From contig JBBQWZ010000008.1 in assembly GCA_038210135.1 (NCBI GenBank), positions 62,001 through 126,000 on the forward strand: a stretch of 64,000 bases of DNA. The letters are read 5' to 3'. The stretch is from JBBQWZ01 sp038210135 (GTDB lineage: Bacteria > Acidobacteriota > Terriglobia > Bryobacterales > Bryobacteraceae). This document shows positions 1 to 9,204 of this stretch, one piece after another. Each line of letters opens with the position of its first letter. The first letter of the stretch is position 1. A model generated the notes under the pieces. That model had not been told where the DNA came from and did not search any database. It was given only the letters and a program-made list of their open reading frames with translations. The position numbers and the translations under genes are program-made.

Positions 1-157
1 ATCGTGCCAGTTCACTTTCGCGCAGGAACGGCGGCACGACGCAGGCGCAGTTCAGTCACGCGTGCGGGGGAGTCTTGGTTTCGCGAATGTTGCAGAGCCC
101 GCTGCCATCCGTTCCGTCGAGGGTCCAGCGATGTTCCACACCCGGCGAGGGGCCACA

Positions 158-186
158 TTGACTTTGAGCTTCTGTTTTGTTAAAAA
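158..186 (+). promoter_or_regulatory. Candidate promoter of the first TonB-dependent receptor
   Basis: TTGACT at 158-163 and TAAAAA at 181-186 are separated by 17 nt, a sigma-70-like arrangement with a weak -10. It would give a leader of about 80 nt before the ATG at 275. I see no supportable gene in the first 274 bases, although one frame stays open from the window edge to about 253. Confidence 0.35.
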
Positions 187-274
187 TTCAAGACAACCTT
201 GTCGTTCGTGCTTCATCAGGGCGCGGTTTTTGTATTTACGCAATGTTCGCTAGCAATTGGGGAAAGGGGTTAGG

Positions 275-3200
275 ATGATTCTCCGACGAAGCAGCGCCTT
301 TACGGCGCTCTCTCTATTTTCATTATTAACGTGCTCGGCGTTATTCGGTCAGGATGCGACGGGACGCGTGCTTGGTACTGTTTCGGATCCATCGGGCGGT
401 TCTGTGGCGGGCGCGACGATCACTGTAACGAATGTTGCGACTAAGGTCGCGCGTACGACGTTGTCCGCGCCGGATGGCAGCTTTCAGGTTTTGCTTGTTC
501 CGATCGGCCAGTACATGGTGGCGGTGGACGCCAAGGGTTTCCGCAAGTCGGTTACCAGTTCGCAGTCGCTTGAGATCAACCAGGCGCTTCGTGTCGATGT
601 GAGGCTCGAGGTCGGCTCGACGAGCGAGACCGTTCAGGTCGAGGCGAATGTCAGCGGCGTCGAGACTGTGAGCGCGGCGCTGGGCGGTGTCGTAACGGCA
701 TCACAGATTACGAACATGCCGCTCAACGGCCGCAACACGCTGGACCTCGTGTTCATTCAGCCCGGCGTCATTCCGGCATCGACGGGCGGAGCGAACGGCT
801 TCTCCATCGGCGGCGGACGAACGGATTCCGTGACGTTCCTCTTGGACGGCGGCGTTAACAACAACCTGCTGAACAACGGTGTGGTACTGAATCCCAATCC
901 GGATACGGTAGAGGAGTTCAAGGTCATCACGAACAGCTACAACGCGGAATACGGCCGCGGCGGCGGTGGCGTGGTCAGCGTCGTGACGAAGTCGGGGACC
1001 AACTCACTGCACGGCAGCCTATTTGAGTTCGTCCGCAACACGAACTTCAACGCGAACACCTTCTTCAACAACGCGAATAGGCTGCCGATCGATCAACTGA
1101 AGCGCAACCAGTTCGGCTTCGCGGTGGGCGGACCCATGTTCATCCCGAAGGTCCTCGACGGACGGAACAAGCTCTTCTTCTTCCTGAGCTATCAGAAACA
1201 GATTCAGCGCCAGACCACTTCGACCGCACAGATTCAGGTCTACACGCCGGCGGAATTGAATGGCGACTTCTCGAAGTCGAACGCGGGCAAGAACGGCCCA
1301 GACGCCGGCGTCGCGTCGTTCCTGCAGCAGAATCCGTTCTTCCAGCCGAACGCCGGGTTGGCGGCGCAGGGCATCATTGATCCGACCCGCTTTAACTCGG
1401 TCGCCAAGAACTACCTGAAGAACAACCTGGTTGGCTCGTCTCCTTCGGGCAGCCTGATTTCACAGGGCAGCGCGACGAGCGATCCGTATGAATATACGGG
1501 CAAGGTCGACTACGTGCCCACGGCGCGGGATCGCATTTCGGTGACCCTCGGCGTGAACTTCAACTCGGCGATCAACCCGTTCGCGGGTGCGAACGTCATT
1601 GGCTATCCGAATTCCACCGACACCAACCGCAAGTTCGGCGCGGTGAACTATACGAAGATCATTACGCCGTCGTTGCTGAACGATTTCCGCTTTACAGTGC
1701 AGCGCAACGACAATTTCCAGGCCGTGCCGGCGGCGAACCTTCCGAAGCCGGCGGATCTTGGCATCGGAATCACCTCCGATCACCCGACAGGCCCGCCGAA
1801 CCTCTCGTTCGCGTCCGGCATGACAACGGGTTTCAGCGTCCAGGGTCCGACGCAGTTGATTGACAACACCTACACCTGGTCGGACGTGATGACGTGGAAC
1901 CGCGGCAAGCACTCGATCAAGGGCGGCTTCAGTTACACCCCGTACCAGAACAACACGGTGTACGACTTCTACATCAACGGCACCTTCTTCTTCAGCGGTG
2001 CGGCCGGCAACGGCGGCATCGGCAGCGGCAACGACCGCGCCGACTTTCTGCTGGGCCTGCCTGACGAATTTCAACAATTCCCGGAAGCGCCAAGCAATAT
2101 CCGCAGCCACAACGTCGGCTTCTTTGTCCAGGACGAATGGAAGGTTCGCAGGAATCTGACCCTGACCTTCGGCCTTCGCTACGAATACAGTTCACCGAAA
2201 ATCGACACGCAGGGCCGCTCGTTCAGCCTGCTGCGCGGTGCGCAATCGACCGTGTTCACGGGTGCGCCGAAGGGCCTGCTGTTCCCGGGTGACAAGGGCG
2301 CTCCGGTTGGAGCGAACTTCCCCGACCGCAACGATTGGGCTCCGCGATTCGGGTTCGCTTGGGATCCGAAGGGGGATGGCAAAACCTCGATCCGCGGCGG
2401 CTTCGGTGTCTTCCACGACATCCTGAAGGCGGAAGACAACTTGCAGTTCAACGGCCAGGCGCCGTTCTTCGGCTTCGCCGATCTCTTCTACGATCCGTTA
2501 TCGAAGAATCCGACGAAGGAAACCAACTACTTCACCAACCCGTTTGTCGCAACGGGCCAGCCGAATCCGTTCCCCTCGAGGAAGCCGCCCTCAAATCTGA
2601 ACTTCGATGATGCGGGCTTCCTGCCGGTCGGTGGCGGTGGCGTCTACTTCGTGGATCCCAATCTCCGCACGCCGTACGTTTATCAGTACAACCTCAGCCT
2701 GCAGAGGGAACTGGCCCGCAACTATACATTGTTGGTCGCTTACGCTGGATCCAGCTCGCACAAGTTGACTTCGCTTGTTGACGCCAATCCGTTCATCCTT
2801 GGCACGACGAACCGTTTATTCAACGCGACGCCGGGTAACACGAGCGGAAGCTTCAGCTACCTCGACGAATTCACGAATGCGGGCTACGCGAAATACAACA
2901 GCTTGCAGACGGGGCTGACCAAGCGATTCGCGGATTCCAAGGTCGGCGCAACATCCTTCCAGTTGTCCTACACCTACGGCCGCTCGATGGACAACGAGTC
3001 GGGCTTCCGCTCGCGCAACTCGCGTGTCGCTTACTACAACGCCAATCAGTTCTACGCTCCGTCCGACTACGATCTGAAGAGCTTTATCTCCTTCAGCGGC
3101 GGTTGGACGCTGCCGTTCGACAAGCTGTGGACGTCTGGTCCGAAGCGTTTGTTGGGTGGATGGAATCTGTATCCGATCTTCACCTACCGCACCGGCCAAC

Positions 3201-3688
3201 CGCTCGATGTGACGTCGCAGATCAGCCGCAGCCGGACCCGTACCGGTCCTTCGGCGGCCGGCGATCCGAGCATCGTTCGCGCGAACTTAATCAATCCGGC
3301 CTTCGCGTTCTACGATCCGAAGACGGTTCAGAAGGCCGGCAACAACCGGACAGGGAACTTCTACTTCGACCCGACGGCGTTCTCGACGGCTGCGTATTCG
3401 GCGGCCGGATTCAACCCGGTTGCGAATCCGTCGCAGCGCACATATGGTTCGTTGCAGCGGAATGCGTTCCGCGGCCCGGACCGCACGAACCTTGACATTT
3501 CCATGTCGAAGTCTCTTGCAGTCTACAAGGAGACGGTGAAGGTGGAGCTTCGCGGCGACTTCTTCAACGTCTTGAACCACGCCGAGTTCGGCAACCCGAA
3601 CACAACCATCACCAGCAGCCAATTCGGGCAGATCTCGACGACAGCCGCGCCGCGCATCATCCAGATTGCGCTTCGTCTGACGTTCTAA
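275..3688 (+). CDS. Oar-like TonB-dependent outer-membrane receptor
   Basis: Predicted outer-membrane active-transport receptor of 1137 residues. The start is an ATG at 275 behind GGAAAGGGG; an in-frame TTG at 257 would only add six residues in front of the signal peptide (MILRRSS... to ALFGQ). After the signal comes a carboxypeptidase-regulatory-like beta-sandwich (about residues 30-115, with GRVLGTVSDPSGGSVAGA), then a plug-like region (MPLNGRNTLDLV, LLDGGVNNN) and a long beta-barrel with many aromatic strands. It ends in LRLTF; a terminal phenylalanine is the usual BAM-recognised end of outer-membrane barrels. Such receptors are abundant in Solibacter-like acidobacteria. Substrate is unknown and no SusD-like partner is adjacent. 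A strong terminator follows. Confidence 0.9.
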   Translation: MILRRSSAFTALSLFSLLTCSALFGQDATGRVLGTVSDPSGGSVAGATITVTNVATKVARTTLSAPDGSFQVLLVPIGQYMVAVDAKGFRKSVTSSQSLEINQALRVDVRLEVGSTSETVQVEANVSGVETVSAALGGVVTASQITNMPLNGRNTLDLVFIQPGVIPASTGGANGFSIGGGRTDSVTFLLDGGVNNNLLNNGVVLNPNPDTVEEFKVITNSYNAEYGRGGGGVVSVVTKSGTNSLHGSLFEFVRNTNFNANTFFNNANRLPIDQLKRNQFGFAVGGPMFIPKVLDGRNKLFFFLSYQKQIQRQTTSTAQIQVYTPAELNGDFSKSNAGKNGPDAGVASFLQQNPFFQPNAGLAAQGIIDPTRFNSVAKNYLKNNLVGSSPSGSLISQGSATSDPYEYTGKVDYVPTARDRISVTLGVNFNSAINPFAGANVIGYPNSTDTNRKFGAVNYTKIITPSLLNDFRFTVQRNDNFQAVPAANLPKPADLGIGITSDHPTGPPNLSFASGMTTGFSVQGPTQLIDNTYTWSDVMTWNRGKHSIKGGFSYTPYQNNTVYDFYINGTFFFSGAAGNGGIGSGNDRADFLLGLPDEFQQFPEAPSNIRSHNVGFFVQDEWKVRRNLTLTFGLRYEYSSPKIDTQGRSFSLLRGAQSTVFTGAPKGLLFPGDKGAPVGANFPDRNDWAPRFGFAWDPKGDGKTSIRGGFGVFHDILKAEDNLQFNGQAPFFGFADLFYDPLSKNPTKETNYFTNPFVATGQPNPFPSRKPPSNLNFDDAGFLPVGGGGVYFVDPNLRTPYVYQYNLSLQRELARNYTLLVAYAGSSSHKLTSLVDANPFILGTTNRLFNATPGNTSGSFSYLDEFTNAGYAKYNSLQTGLTKRFADSKVGATSFQLSYTYGRSMDNESGFRSRNSRVAYYNANQFYAPSDYDLKSFISFSGGWTLPFDKLWTSGPKRLLGGWNLYPIFTYRTGQPLDVTSQISRSRTRTGPSAAGDPSIVRANLINPAFAFYDPKTVQKAGNNRTGNFYFDPTAFSTAAYSAAGFNPVANPSQRTYGSLQRNAFRGPDRTNLDISMSKSLAVYKETVKVELRGDFFNVLNHAEFGNPNTTITSSQFGQISTTAAPRIIQIALRLTF

Positions 3689-3708
3689 GAGAAAATCCGT
3701 ATCGCAAG

Positions 3709-3753
3709 AATCGGGCGGCACTTCCTTTCGGGGAATGCCGCCCGATTTGTTTT
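3709..3753 (+). terminator. Rho-independent terminator after receptor 1
   Basis: A perfect 12-bp stem pairs 3709-3720 (AATCGGGCGGCA) with 3736-3747. TTCC/GGAA can extend it inside the loop, and TTTGTTTT follows. It sits 20 nt after the stop codon and isolates the two receptor genes from each other. Confidence 0.9.
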
Positions 3754-3844
3754 GCGCGGCGAATAAATCCATGGGGGCATTTTGCGGACTGCCCCTGGTT
3801 TTAACCGGCTGACCCCATTCTGAATTCATTGCGAGTCATTGTGA

Positions 3845-3873
3845 TTGACCGATCGCGAACATCGGTTTCTAAT
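3845..3873 (+). promoter_or_regulatory. Sigma-70-type promoter of receptor 2
   Basis: TTGACC (3845-3850), a 17-nt spacer and TCTAAT (3868-3873) match the -35/-10 consensus in 5/6 positions each. Transcription would start near 3880. This shows that the long reading frame open from 3829 is not translated from its beginning. Confidence 0.65.
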
Positions 3874-3879
3874 AAGGAA

Positions 3880-4032
3880 CATTGCTTTCAGGCGCGCAGC
3901 CTCCTTCGGCTGTGCCTGGTTCGGGTTAGGCGGATACAGACCGCACGGCTGTTTTGGGTCTCTTGGGGGAGCTGGGTTTTTGGCCACCGGGAGAGTTGTT
4001 GGGGAACAACTCTAGCTTTGGGGGTTTTCTTC
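3880..4032 (+). promoter_or_regulatory. Structured 5' leader of receptor 2
   Basis: About 150 nt lie between the predicted start site and the ATG at 4033. A stem pairs GCGCAGCC (3894-3901) with GGCTGTGC (3908-3915), one pair being G-U. A shorter AGACC/GGGTCT pairing lies in the middle. A perfect 9-bp hairpin AGAGTTGTT-GGGG-AACAACTCT occupies 3992-4013, just before the G-rich Shine-Dalgarno GGGGG at 4020-4024. It does not match a riboswitch class I recognise; a cis-acting RNA control element is inferred from structure alone. Confidence 0.45.
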
Positions 4033-7000
4033 ATGGTTCGCAATTCCATGCGGCTATTTCTAGCCGCTTTGTTCCTGACCGTCTCTCTTTTCGCCCAGAC
4101 CAGTACGGTGCTTTCCGGCACCGTTACCGATCCCTCAGGTGCGGTTGTTCCAGGTACGGTTATTACGTTGACCAGCCTCACGACCGGCGCCGTACGAAGC
4201 GATACGTCGGACGCAAACGGCGTCTACTCGTTTCCGCAACTGGTCCCAGGCCGTTACGACATCAAAGCTGAGAAGACCGGCTTCAAGACGGTAGTGAACA
4301 AGGATCTGGAGATCCTTGTGAATACGTCGCCGAGAGTCAGCCTGAGATTTCTCGACGTCGGCTCGGTCACGGAGACCGTTGTTGTAAGCGCGCAGGCGGG
4401 CGCGGTGAATACGTCGGACGCGACGATCGGAAACGCCTTCAATTCGACGCAGGTCCGCGACCTGCCCTTGAACGCCCGCAACGTCGTGGGGTTGCTGTCG
4501 CTGCAGCCGGGTGTCACGGCGGGCGGTTCGGTAAACGGGGGGCGGTTCGATCAGGCAAACGTGACACTCGACGGCGTAGATGTAAACGATCAGGACAATT
4601 TCGGCGGAGACAGCAATTCCGGCAACGCATTCTTCAGCGTGCTGCGCGTGACGCCGGATTCGCTGCAGGAGTTCCGCGTGACGACGACCAATGCCAATGC
4701 CGACCAAGGGCGCTCGTCGGGGGCGCAGATCGCACTGCTGACGAAGTCGGGCGGCAACCAGTTTCATGGATCGCTTTACGAGTTTCACCGCAACACGCTG
4801 ACCACAGCGAACGACTGGTTCAGCAACAAAGCCGGCCTCGACCGGGCGAAGCTGATTCGCAACAATTTTGGCGGATCGATTGGCGGACCGATCAAGAGGG
4901 ACAAACTGTTCTTCTTCTTCAACTATGAGGGCTTCCGCGAGGCGAAGGGGCAAGTGACGTCGTCCGCGGTGCCGCTGCCATCGCTCGGCCAGGGAATCGT
5001 CCGATATTTTTCAGCGAACGGCGCGAGCGATCCGAGCTGCCCGGCGGGCACTCCGTCGGGGGTATCGTGCATTAACCGGCAGCAGATCAGCGCGGGATAT
5101 CTGCGGGCAAACGGGATAGACCCGGGAACCAATTCCGCAGCCCTTGCGATTTTGGCGGGTGCCGCTTCGCGATATCCGGCCAACGACACCACTCTCGGTG
5201 ACGGTCTCAATACGTCGGGATTCCGCTTCAACTCTTCGGCGCCCGTCAGCCAGAACACGGCGACGGCGAAGCTCGATTATGTTTTGAACAATAAGCACAA
5301 CATTTCGCTTCGCGGAAACTACCAAAATGACACCTCGCTCGGAGCATCGCGCTTTCCGGATACGCCGCAAGTGGCTATCTGGTCGCATCCGCGCGGTTTG
5401 AGCGCGGCGGACACCTGGACGGTTTCGCCGAGCATCGTCAACTCGTTCCGCTACGGAATCACGCGGGACGCGATCACGACGGGCGGCGATTCGAACCAGA
5501 ATCTGACGAGCTTCCGTTTTATTTACCAGCCGTTCAATTACACGCGAGGGCGCGTCCGCACGACGCCGGTGAATAACTTCGTGGACGATTTGACGATCAC
5601 GAAGGGGAAGCACTCGCTGCAAATGGGCGTGAACATCCGGTTGATTTCCAATAATCGCAATGCCTACTCGCTGTCCTATGACGTGCTGAGCACCAATCCG
5701 TCCGGTTATCAGGCTTCGGGCGATGTGCTGATTCTCGATTCGGCCGGGAACAACATTTTTTCGAATCTGGCGTCAAAGTCAGCGGTGAACACGCGTGACG
5801 CGCTGGCCGCCGTGATCGGGCGATTTAGCCAGTACACGGCGAACCTGGTCTACGACCGCGCCGGAAAGGTGCAGCCGGTAGGCACCGCCGTCGCTCGTAC
5901 ATTCAGCACGCAAGAGTACGAGGGGTACTTCCAGGACTCGTGGCGAATCCGAAAGAACCTCACGATCAATGCCGGCTTGCGCTGGTCCACCAGCACGCCG
6001 GTTTACGAAGCGAACGGCTTCGAGGTGAAACCGACGGTCAGCTTGAGCGACTACTTCGATAAACGAGTAGCCAGCTCCAAGAACGGGATTCCCTTCAACG
6101 ACCCGATCAATCTAGACTATTCCGGCAAAGCAAACGGCAAGCCGGGTTTGTACTCGCAGGACTGGAATAACTTTGCGCCTTCCGTTTCGGCGGCCTGGCA
6201 GTTCCGGAAGAACATGGTGTTGCGCGGCGGTTACCGCATCAGCTACGACCGTATCGGTAGCGCCCTCGCGACGAACTTCGACAATCAGAATACGCTTGGA
6301 TTTACGTCAGCCGCGGCGATTTCAGTAAACACCTATAACGTCACGACACGGCTGGCGCCACTCCTGACCAGTTTGGGACAGGACGTCCGCAGCTTGCCGC
6401 GATTGACGATCCCACCGACGCTGGCTTTTCCGCAAGGCCAGCCGGATGACTCGTTCCGCCGCATCGAAACGACGTTGGACGACAAGCTGACCACGCCATA
6501 CAACCACTCGTTCAACCTGAGCATGGCGCGGGAGCTTGGCCGCGGGTACTCGATTGAAGCCGCTTACGTCGGCCGCATCGCCCGCAGCCTGCTGATCAGC
6601 CGCGACGTGCTGACGCCGAACAACATCACGGATCCGAAGTCGGGGACGGATTGGTATACGGCCATCCGGGCGCTGATTAACCTGCGGGATCGGTCGACAC
6701 CGGTCACTTCCGTTGCGCCGATCCCGTTCTTTGAAAACCTGCTGCCCAAAGCAGCTGGAAGCCAGACGATTCTCGGCCAGAATGTGAATCTGACAGCCAC
6801 GCAGGCTGCCTACCAATACATCGCTCGTAGGGTGGTGGGCGGCAGCAACAGTACCGACTACACGACGTTCCAGGATGATTTCGATTTCGCGGGAGCGGGC
6901 AGCAAGCCGGTGTTCTATCAACCGCAGTATGGCTCGTTGTCAGTGCTTTCGACCCTCGGGACCTCTGACTTCCATTCAGGACAGTTCACGTTCCGGAGAC

Positions 7001-7797
7001 AGCTCCAGAACGGGTACTCGTTCGATTTGAACTACACTGTGGGACACTCCCTCGACACGGCGTCGGGCGCGCAGAATACGGGCTTCTCGGCGGCAACGGC
7101 AAACTTCGGTGCGCCCTTCGTGCAGAATCCGTATGACCTGAACATTAATCGGGGAAATTCGAACTTCGACATCCGGCACAACGTGAACTTCAACTATCTC
7201 GCGGAGTTGCCAATTGGCAGAGGCAAGACATTCCTACCGGACCTGCGCGGAATCGGCCAAGTGCTGCTCGCCGGATGGACCAGCACCGGAATCTTCCGGT
7301 GGGCTTCTGGTTTGCCGTCCGGCCAGCCGCAGGATGCCAGCCAGTGGGCGACGAACTTCAATGCGCAGGCGCGCGGTGTCGCGATCCGGCCGATTGAAGC
7401 GAGTCCGACGCGGACAGGGGATCCCAACCTCTTTAGCGATCCGGCGTTCGCCTATAACAGCTACCGGAATGCGTATCCGGGCGAAGCGGGAAACCGCAAT
7501 GTCCTGCGTATGCCGAGTTCGGTGAGCATGGACATGGGTCTCTTCAAGAGTTTCGCGATCCTCGAAAGCCTAAAGCTGACGTTCCGCGCGGAAGCTTTCA
7601 ACGTCACCAACACGCAGCACTTTGGGTTCCCGCTGACTGGGGTGGCGGCGTTCTCGAGCTTGGGACTGGCGCGCGATCCGTGGACTTCGCAAACGCCTGG
7701 CGGGGCACTTCCGGCGCCCCCTTCGGCGTTCGGCAAGTTCACTTCGATCCAAGGGACTCCGCGAATCTTCCAGTTTGCGATGCGCATCGATTTTTAG
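4033..7797 (+). CDS. Oar-like TonB-dependent outer-membrane receptor
   Basis: A second outer-membrane receptor, 1254 residues from the ATG at 4033. That start has GGGGG eight nt upstream and gives a clean signal peptide (RLFLAALFLTVSLFAQ); ATG 4048 is an alternative. The frame is open from 3829, but a promoter lies inside that stretch. Domains are a carboxypeptidase-regulatory-like fold (LSGTVTDPSGAVVPGTVI), a plug region (LPLNARNVVGLL, TLDGVDVND) and a barrel ending in AMRIDF. It is related to receptor 1 in architecture but not a recent duplicate: the barrels differ and this one is longer. Ligand is unknown. Its own promoter, structured leader and terminator suggest independent regulation. 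Confidence 0.9.
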   Translation: MVRNSMRLFLAALFLTVSLFAQTSTVLSGTVTDPSGAVVPGTVITLTSLTTGAVRSDTSDANGVYSFPQLVPGRYDIKAEKTGFKTVVNKDLEILVNTSPRVSLRFLDVGSVTETVVVSAQAGAVNTSDATIGNAFNSTQVRDLPLNARNVVGLLSLQPGVTAGGSVNGGRFDQANVTLDGVDVNDQDNFGGDSNSGNAFFSVLRVTPDSLQEFRVTTTNANADQGRSSGAQIALLTKSGGNQFHGSLYEFHRNTLTTANDWFSNKAGLDRAKLIRNNFGGSIGGPIKRDKLFFFFNYEGFREAKGQVTSSAVPLPSLGQGIVRYFSANGASDPSCPAGTPSGVSCINRQQISAGYLRANGIDPGTNSAALAILAGAASRYPANDTTLGDGLNTSGFRFNSSAPVSQNTATAKLDYVLNNKHNISLRGNYQNDTSLGASRFPDTPQVAIWSHPRGLSAADTWTVSPSIVNSFRYGITRDAITTGGDSNQNLTSFRFIYQPFNYTRGRVRTTPVNNFVDDLTITKGKHSLQMGVNIRLISNNRNAYSLSYDVLSTNPSGYQASGDVLILDSAGNNIFSNLASKSAVNTRDALAAVIGRFSQYTANLVYDRAGKVQPVGTAVARTFSTQEYEGYFQDSWRIRKNLTINAGLRWSTSTPVYEANGFEVKPTVSLSDYFDKRVASSKNGIPFNDPINLDYSGKANGKPGLYSQDWNNFAPSVSAAWQFRKNMVLRGGYRISYDRIGSALATNFDNQNTLGFTSAAAISVNTYNVTTRLAPLLTSLGQDVRSLPRLTIPPTLAFPQGQPDDSFRRIETTLDDKLTTPYNHSFNLSMARELGRGYSIEAAYVGRIARSLLISRDVLTPNNITDPKSGTDWYTAIRALINLRDRSTPVTSVAPIPFFENLLPKAAGSQTILGQNVNLTATQAAYQYIARRVVGGSNSTDYTTFQDDFDFAGAGSKPVFYQPQYGSLSVLSTLGTSDFHSGQFTFRRQLQNGYSFDLNYTVGHSLDTASGAQNTGFSAATANFGAPFVQNPYDLNINRGNSNFDIRHNVNFNYLAELPIGRGKTFLPDLRGIGQVLLAGWTSTGIFRWASGLPSGQPQDASQWATNFNAQARGVAIRPIEASPTRTGDPNLFSDPAFAYNSYRNAYPGEAGNRNVLRMPSSVSMDMGLFKSFAILESLKLTFRAEAFNVTNTQHFGFPLTGVAAFSSLGLARDPWTSQTPGGALPAPPSAFGKFTSIQGTPRIFQFAMRIDF

Positions 7798-7842
7798 CTG
7801 TATCGCATCGATTCTCTTAGACGGAACAAAACCTCCGAACTC

Positions 7843-7873
7843 GGGGGCGGCTTCACGGGCGCCCCCATTTTTT
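7843..7873 (+). terminator. Rho-independent terminator after receptor 2
   Basis: The stem GGGGGCG (7843-7849) with CGCCCCC (7860-7866) is followed by A and six T (7868-7873). It lies between convergent genes and reads in the direction of receptor 2. Confidence 0.85.
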
Positions 7874-7875
7874 GT

Positions 7876-8421
7876 TCAGAAGGCGTGCAGGAGGCCGAAT
7901 CCTTTGATTGACAGATAAAGTAGCGTGCCTAAGGCGATCGAAAATCCGTGGGGAAGGCGCATGGCTCGTTCGCTTCGTACATCCAATTCAGGGCTCTTCG
8001 CATGGGGCGGCCGCCCGTGGGCCAACTCGCCCAGAATCACGGCCACGTTCTGGAGGGTTTGCTTTAGACGCCCACGGGCGATCACGAACACGATTGCGAC
8101 GACGCCACCGGCCAGCGCGCTCAGGACAAATACGGTGAACCAGCCACGAGGTCCGGTGAAGGCTCCTACGGCGGCCATCAGCTTGACGTCTCCGGCACCG
8201 ACGGCGCGTAGCGCATAGAGGATCACGTAGATTGCGAACGCGGTCAGCAAGCCCAGGGCGCAGACGCCGACGGCGGAAAGAGTTCCGCTGCATATCGACA
8301 GCGCAAAGGCTGTAGCGGCGCCGGTCAGCACCAGCCAATTCGGAATCCGCCGCCGCCAGAGATCAAAAAGAGCCGCTGCGATAACGAATACGGCGAGACT
8401 GATTCGAGAGGCTTCGGGCAC
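7876..8421 (-). CDS. A24-type prepilin peptidase (TadV/CpaA-like)
   Basis: Inner-membrane aspartyl protease of 181 residues that would cut the leader of Flp-type prepilins on the cytoplasmic side. The two catalytic aspartates of the family are visible: AALFDLWRRRIPN near the N-terminus and GAGDVKLMAAVGAF in the middle, among several hydrophobic segments. There is no N-terminal methylase domain, as expected for the short TadV/CpaA type. It starts with GTG three nt after the preceding LolA-like gene and so is the last gene of an S41-LolA-peptidase operon. The Tad pilus genes it probably serves lie about 45 kb away (53-64 kb), which is unusual because tadV is often inside the locus. Confidence 0.82.
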   Translation of the reverse strand: MPEASRISLAVFVIAAALFDLWRRRIPNWLVLTGAATAFALSICSGTLSAVGVCALGLLTAFAIYVILYALRAVGAGDVKLMAAVGAFTGPRGWFTVFVLSALAGGVVAIVFVIARGRLKQTLQNVAVILGELAHGRPPHAKSPELDVRSERAMRLPHGFSIALGTLLYLSIKGFGLLHAF

Positions 8422-8424
8422 CGA

Positions 8425-9204
8425 CTATTGCTTGGGTTCGGCTTTCGATTTGTCGAGCAACGCCTTGATGTCGGCGGGCGTGTCGAAGCGGTCGGCGCCG
8501 AGCTTTTCATTGACGCGCACGCTTTCGAGCGTAATCGTAAACTCGACTCCGGCGGCCTTCTGGACTACCTTTGTCGGCATCAGAAGTCCGTTGAATTCGC
8601 GGTAGTCCGCAGTTACGAACTCGACCGGGATTTCGCCCATGGGGCTCTTGACAACGCGCGCGCGCTTGAGAATCAGGCCGCTCTTCTTGCTGTACCAGGC
8701 CGTCTCGACGGCGCCGTCGTTCGGCGTCAGTTCCAATTTGTAGGCGTCTTCGCCGTTTACCGGTTCCATGCCCAGCGTCTGTACCTTCTTATAAAGTTTG
8801 CGCCACAGCAGCGGCGAATTGAACATGGCGTCGCGCAGGGAGTCCACTTTTTCCGAACCTTCTTTGATGCGCGGACCTTGCATAAACGATTTCTCCCACG
8901 AGATTCCGTTAGCGACGCCGGCTTCAATCTTGCCGACCCCTTCGAGTTCCATCACGGTGTAGACCTTGTCTGGAGCGGCGGCGTAGGCGGTCATGGTTCC
9001 CTTGATTCCCTGCGCGGGCATTTCGAGTTTCGCGATCGAAACCTCGGTCGTGCGCATTTCGTAAATGGCCTTGCCGCCGGTGACTTCGATGTAGCGGTCG
9101 AGGATGGATTCCGCTTTTGGCGCGTCACGTTTGGGGGCATCCTGCGCGAAACTGGCGGCAGCCGCCAACGCGGCTCCGAGTATGATGGCAAAACGGCGGG
9201 TCAT
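8425..9204 (-). CDS. Secreted LolA-fold-like protein of unknown role
   Basis: A 259-residue exported protein. The ATG at 9204 overlaps the TGA of the upstream protease gene (ATGA), which fixes the start, and gives the signal peptide MTRRFAIILGAALAAAASFA. The mature part (ILDRYIEVTGG, then repeated beta strands such as AYKLELTPNDG and FVTADYREFNGLLMPTKV) resembles outer-membrane lipoprotein-sorting-type folds common in acidobacteria. Function is inferred only from that resemblance. Translational coupling to the S41 protease suggests a shared envelope role. Confidence 0.6.
   Translation of the reverse strand: MTRRFAIILGAALAAAASFAQDAPKRDAPKAESILDRYIEVTGGKAIYEMRTTEVSIAKLEMPAQGIKGTMTAYAAAPDKVYTVMELEGVGKIEAGVANGISWEKSFMQGPRIKEGSEKVDSLRDAMFNSPLLWRKLYKKVQTLGMEPVNGEDAYKLELTPNDGAVETAWYSKKSGLILKRARVVKSPMGEIPVEFVTADYREFNGLLMPTKVVQKAAGVEFTITLESVRVNEKLGADRFDTPADIKALLDKSKAEPKQ

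Noticed and set aside
2..253. Open frame from the left edge to 253 on the plus strand
   Set aside because: No recognisable domain, and a candidate promoter for the receptor lies within it.
3829..4032. N-terminal extension of receptor 2 starting at 3829
   Set aside because: It would place about 68 residues before the signal peptide and overlaps a clear promoter; the ATG at 4033 has a G-rich ribosome-binding site.
3880..4032. Cobalamin riboswitch in the receptor 2 leader
   Set aside because: A GCCACCGGGAG stretch caught my eye, but the B12-box and the other conserved blocks are not there.
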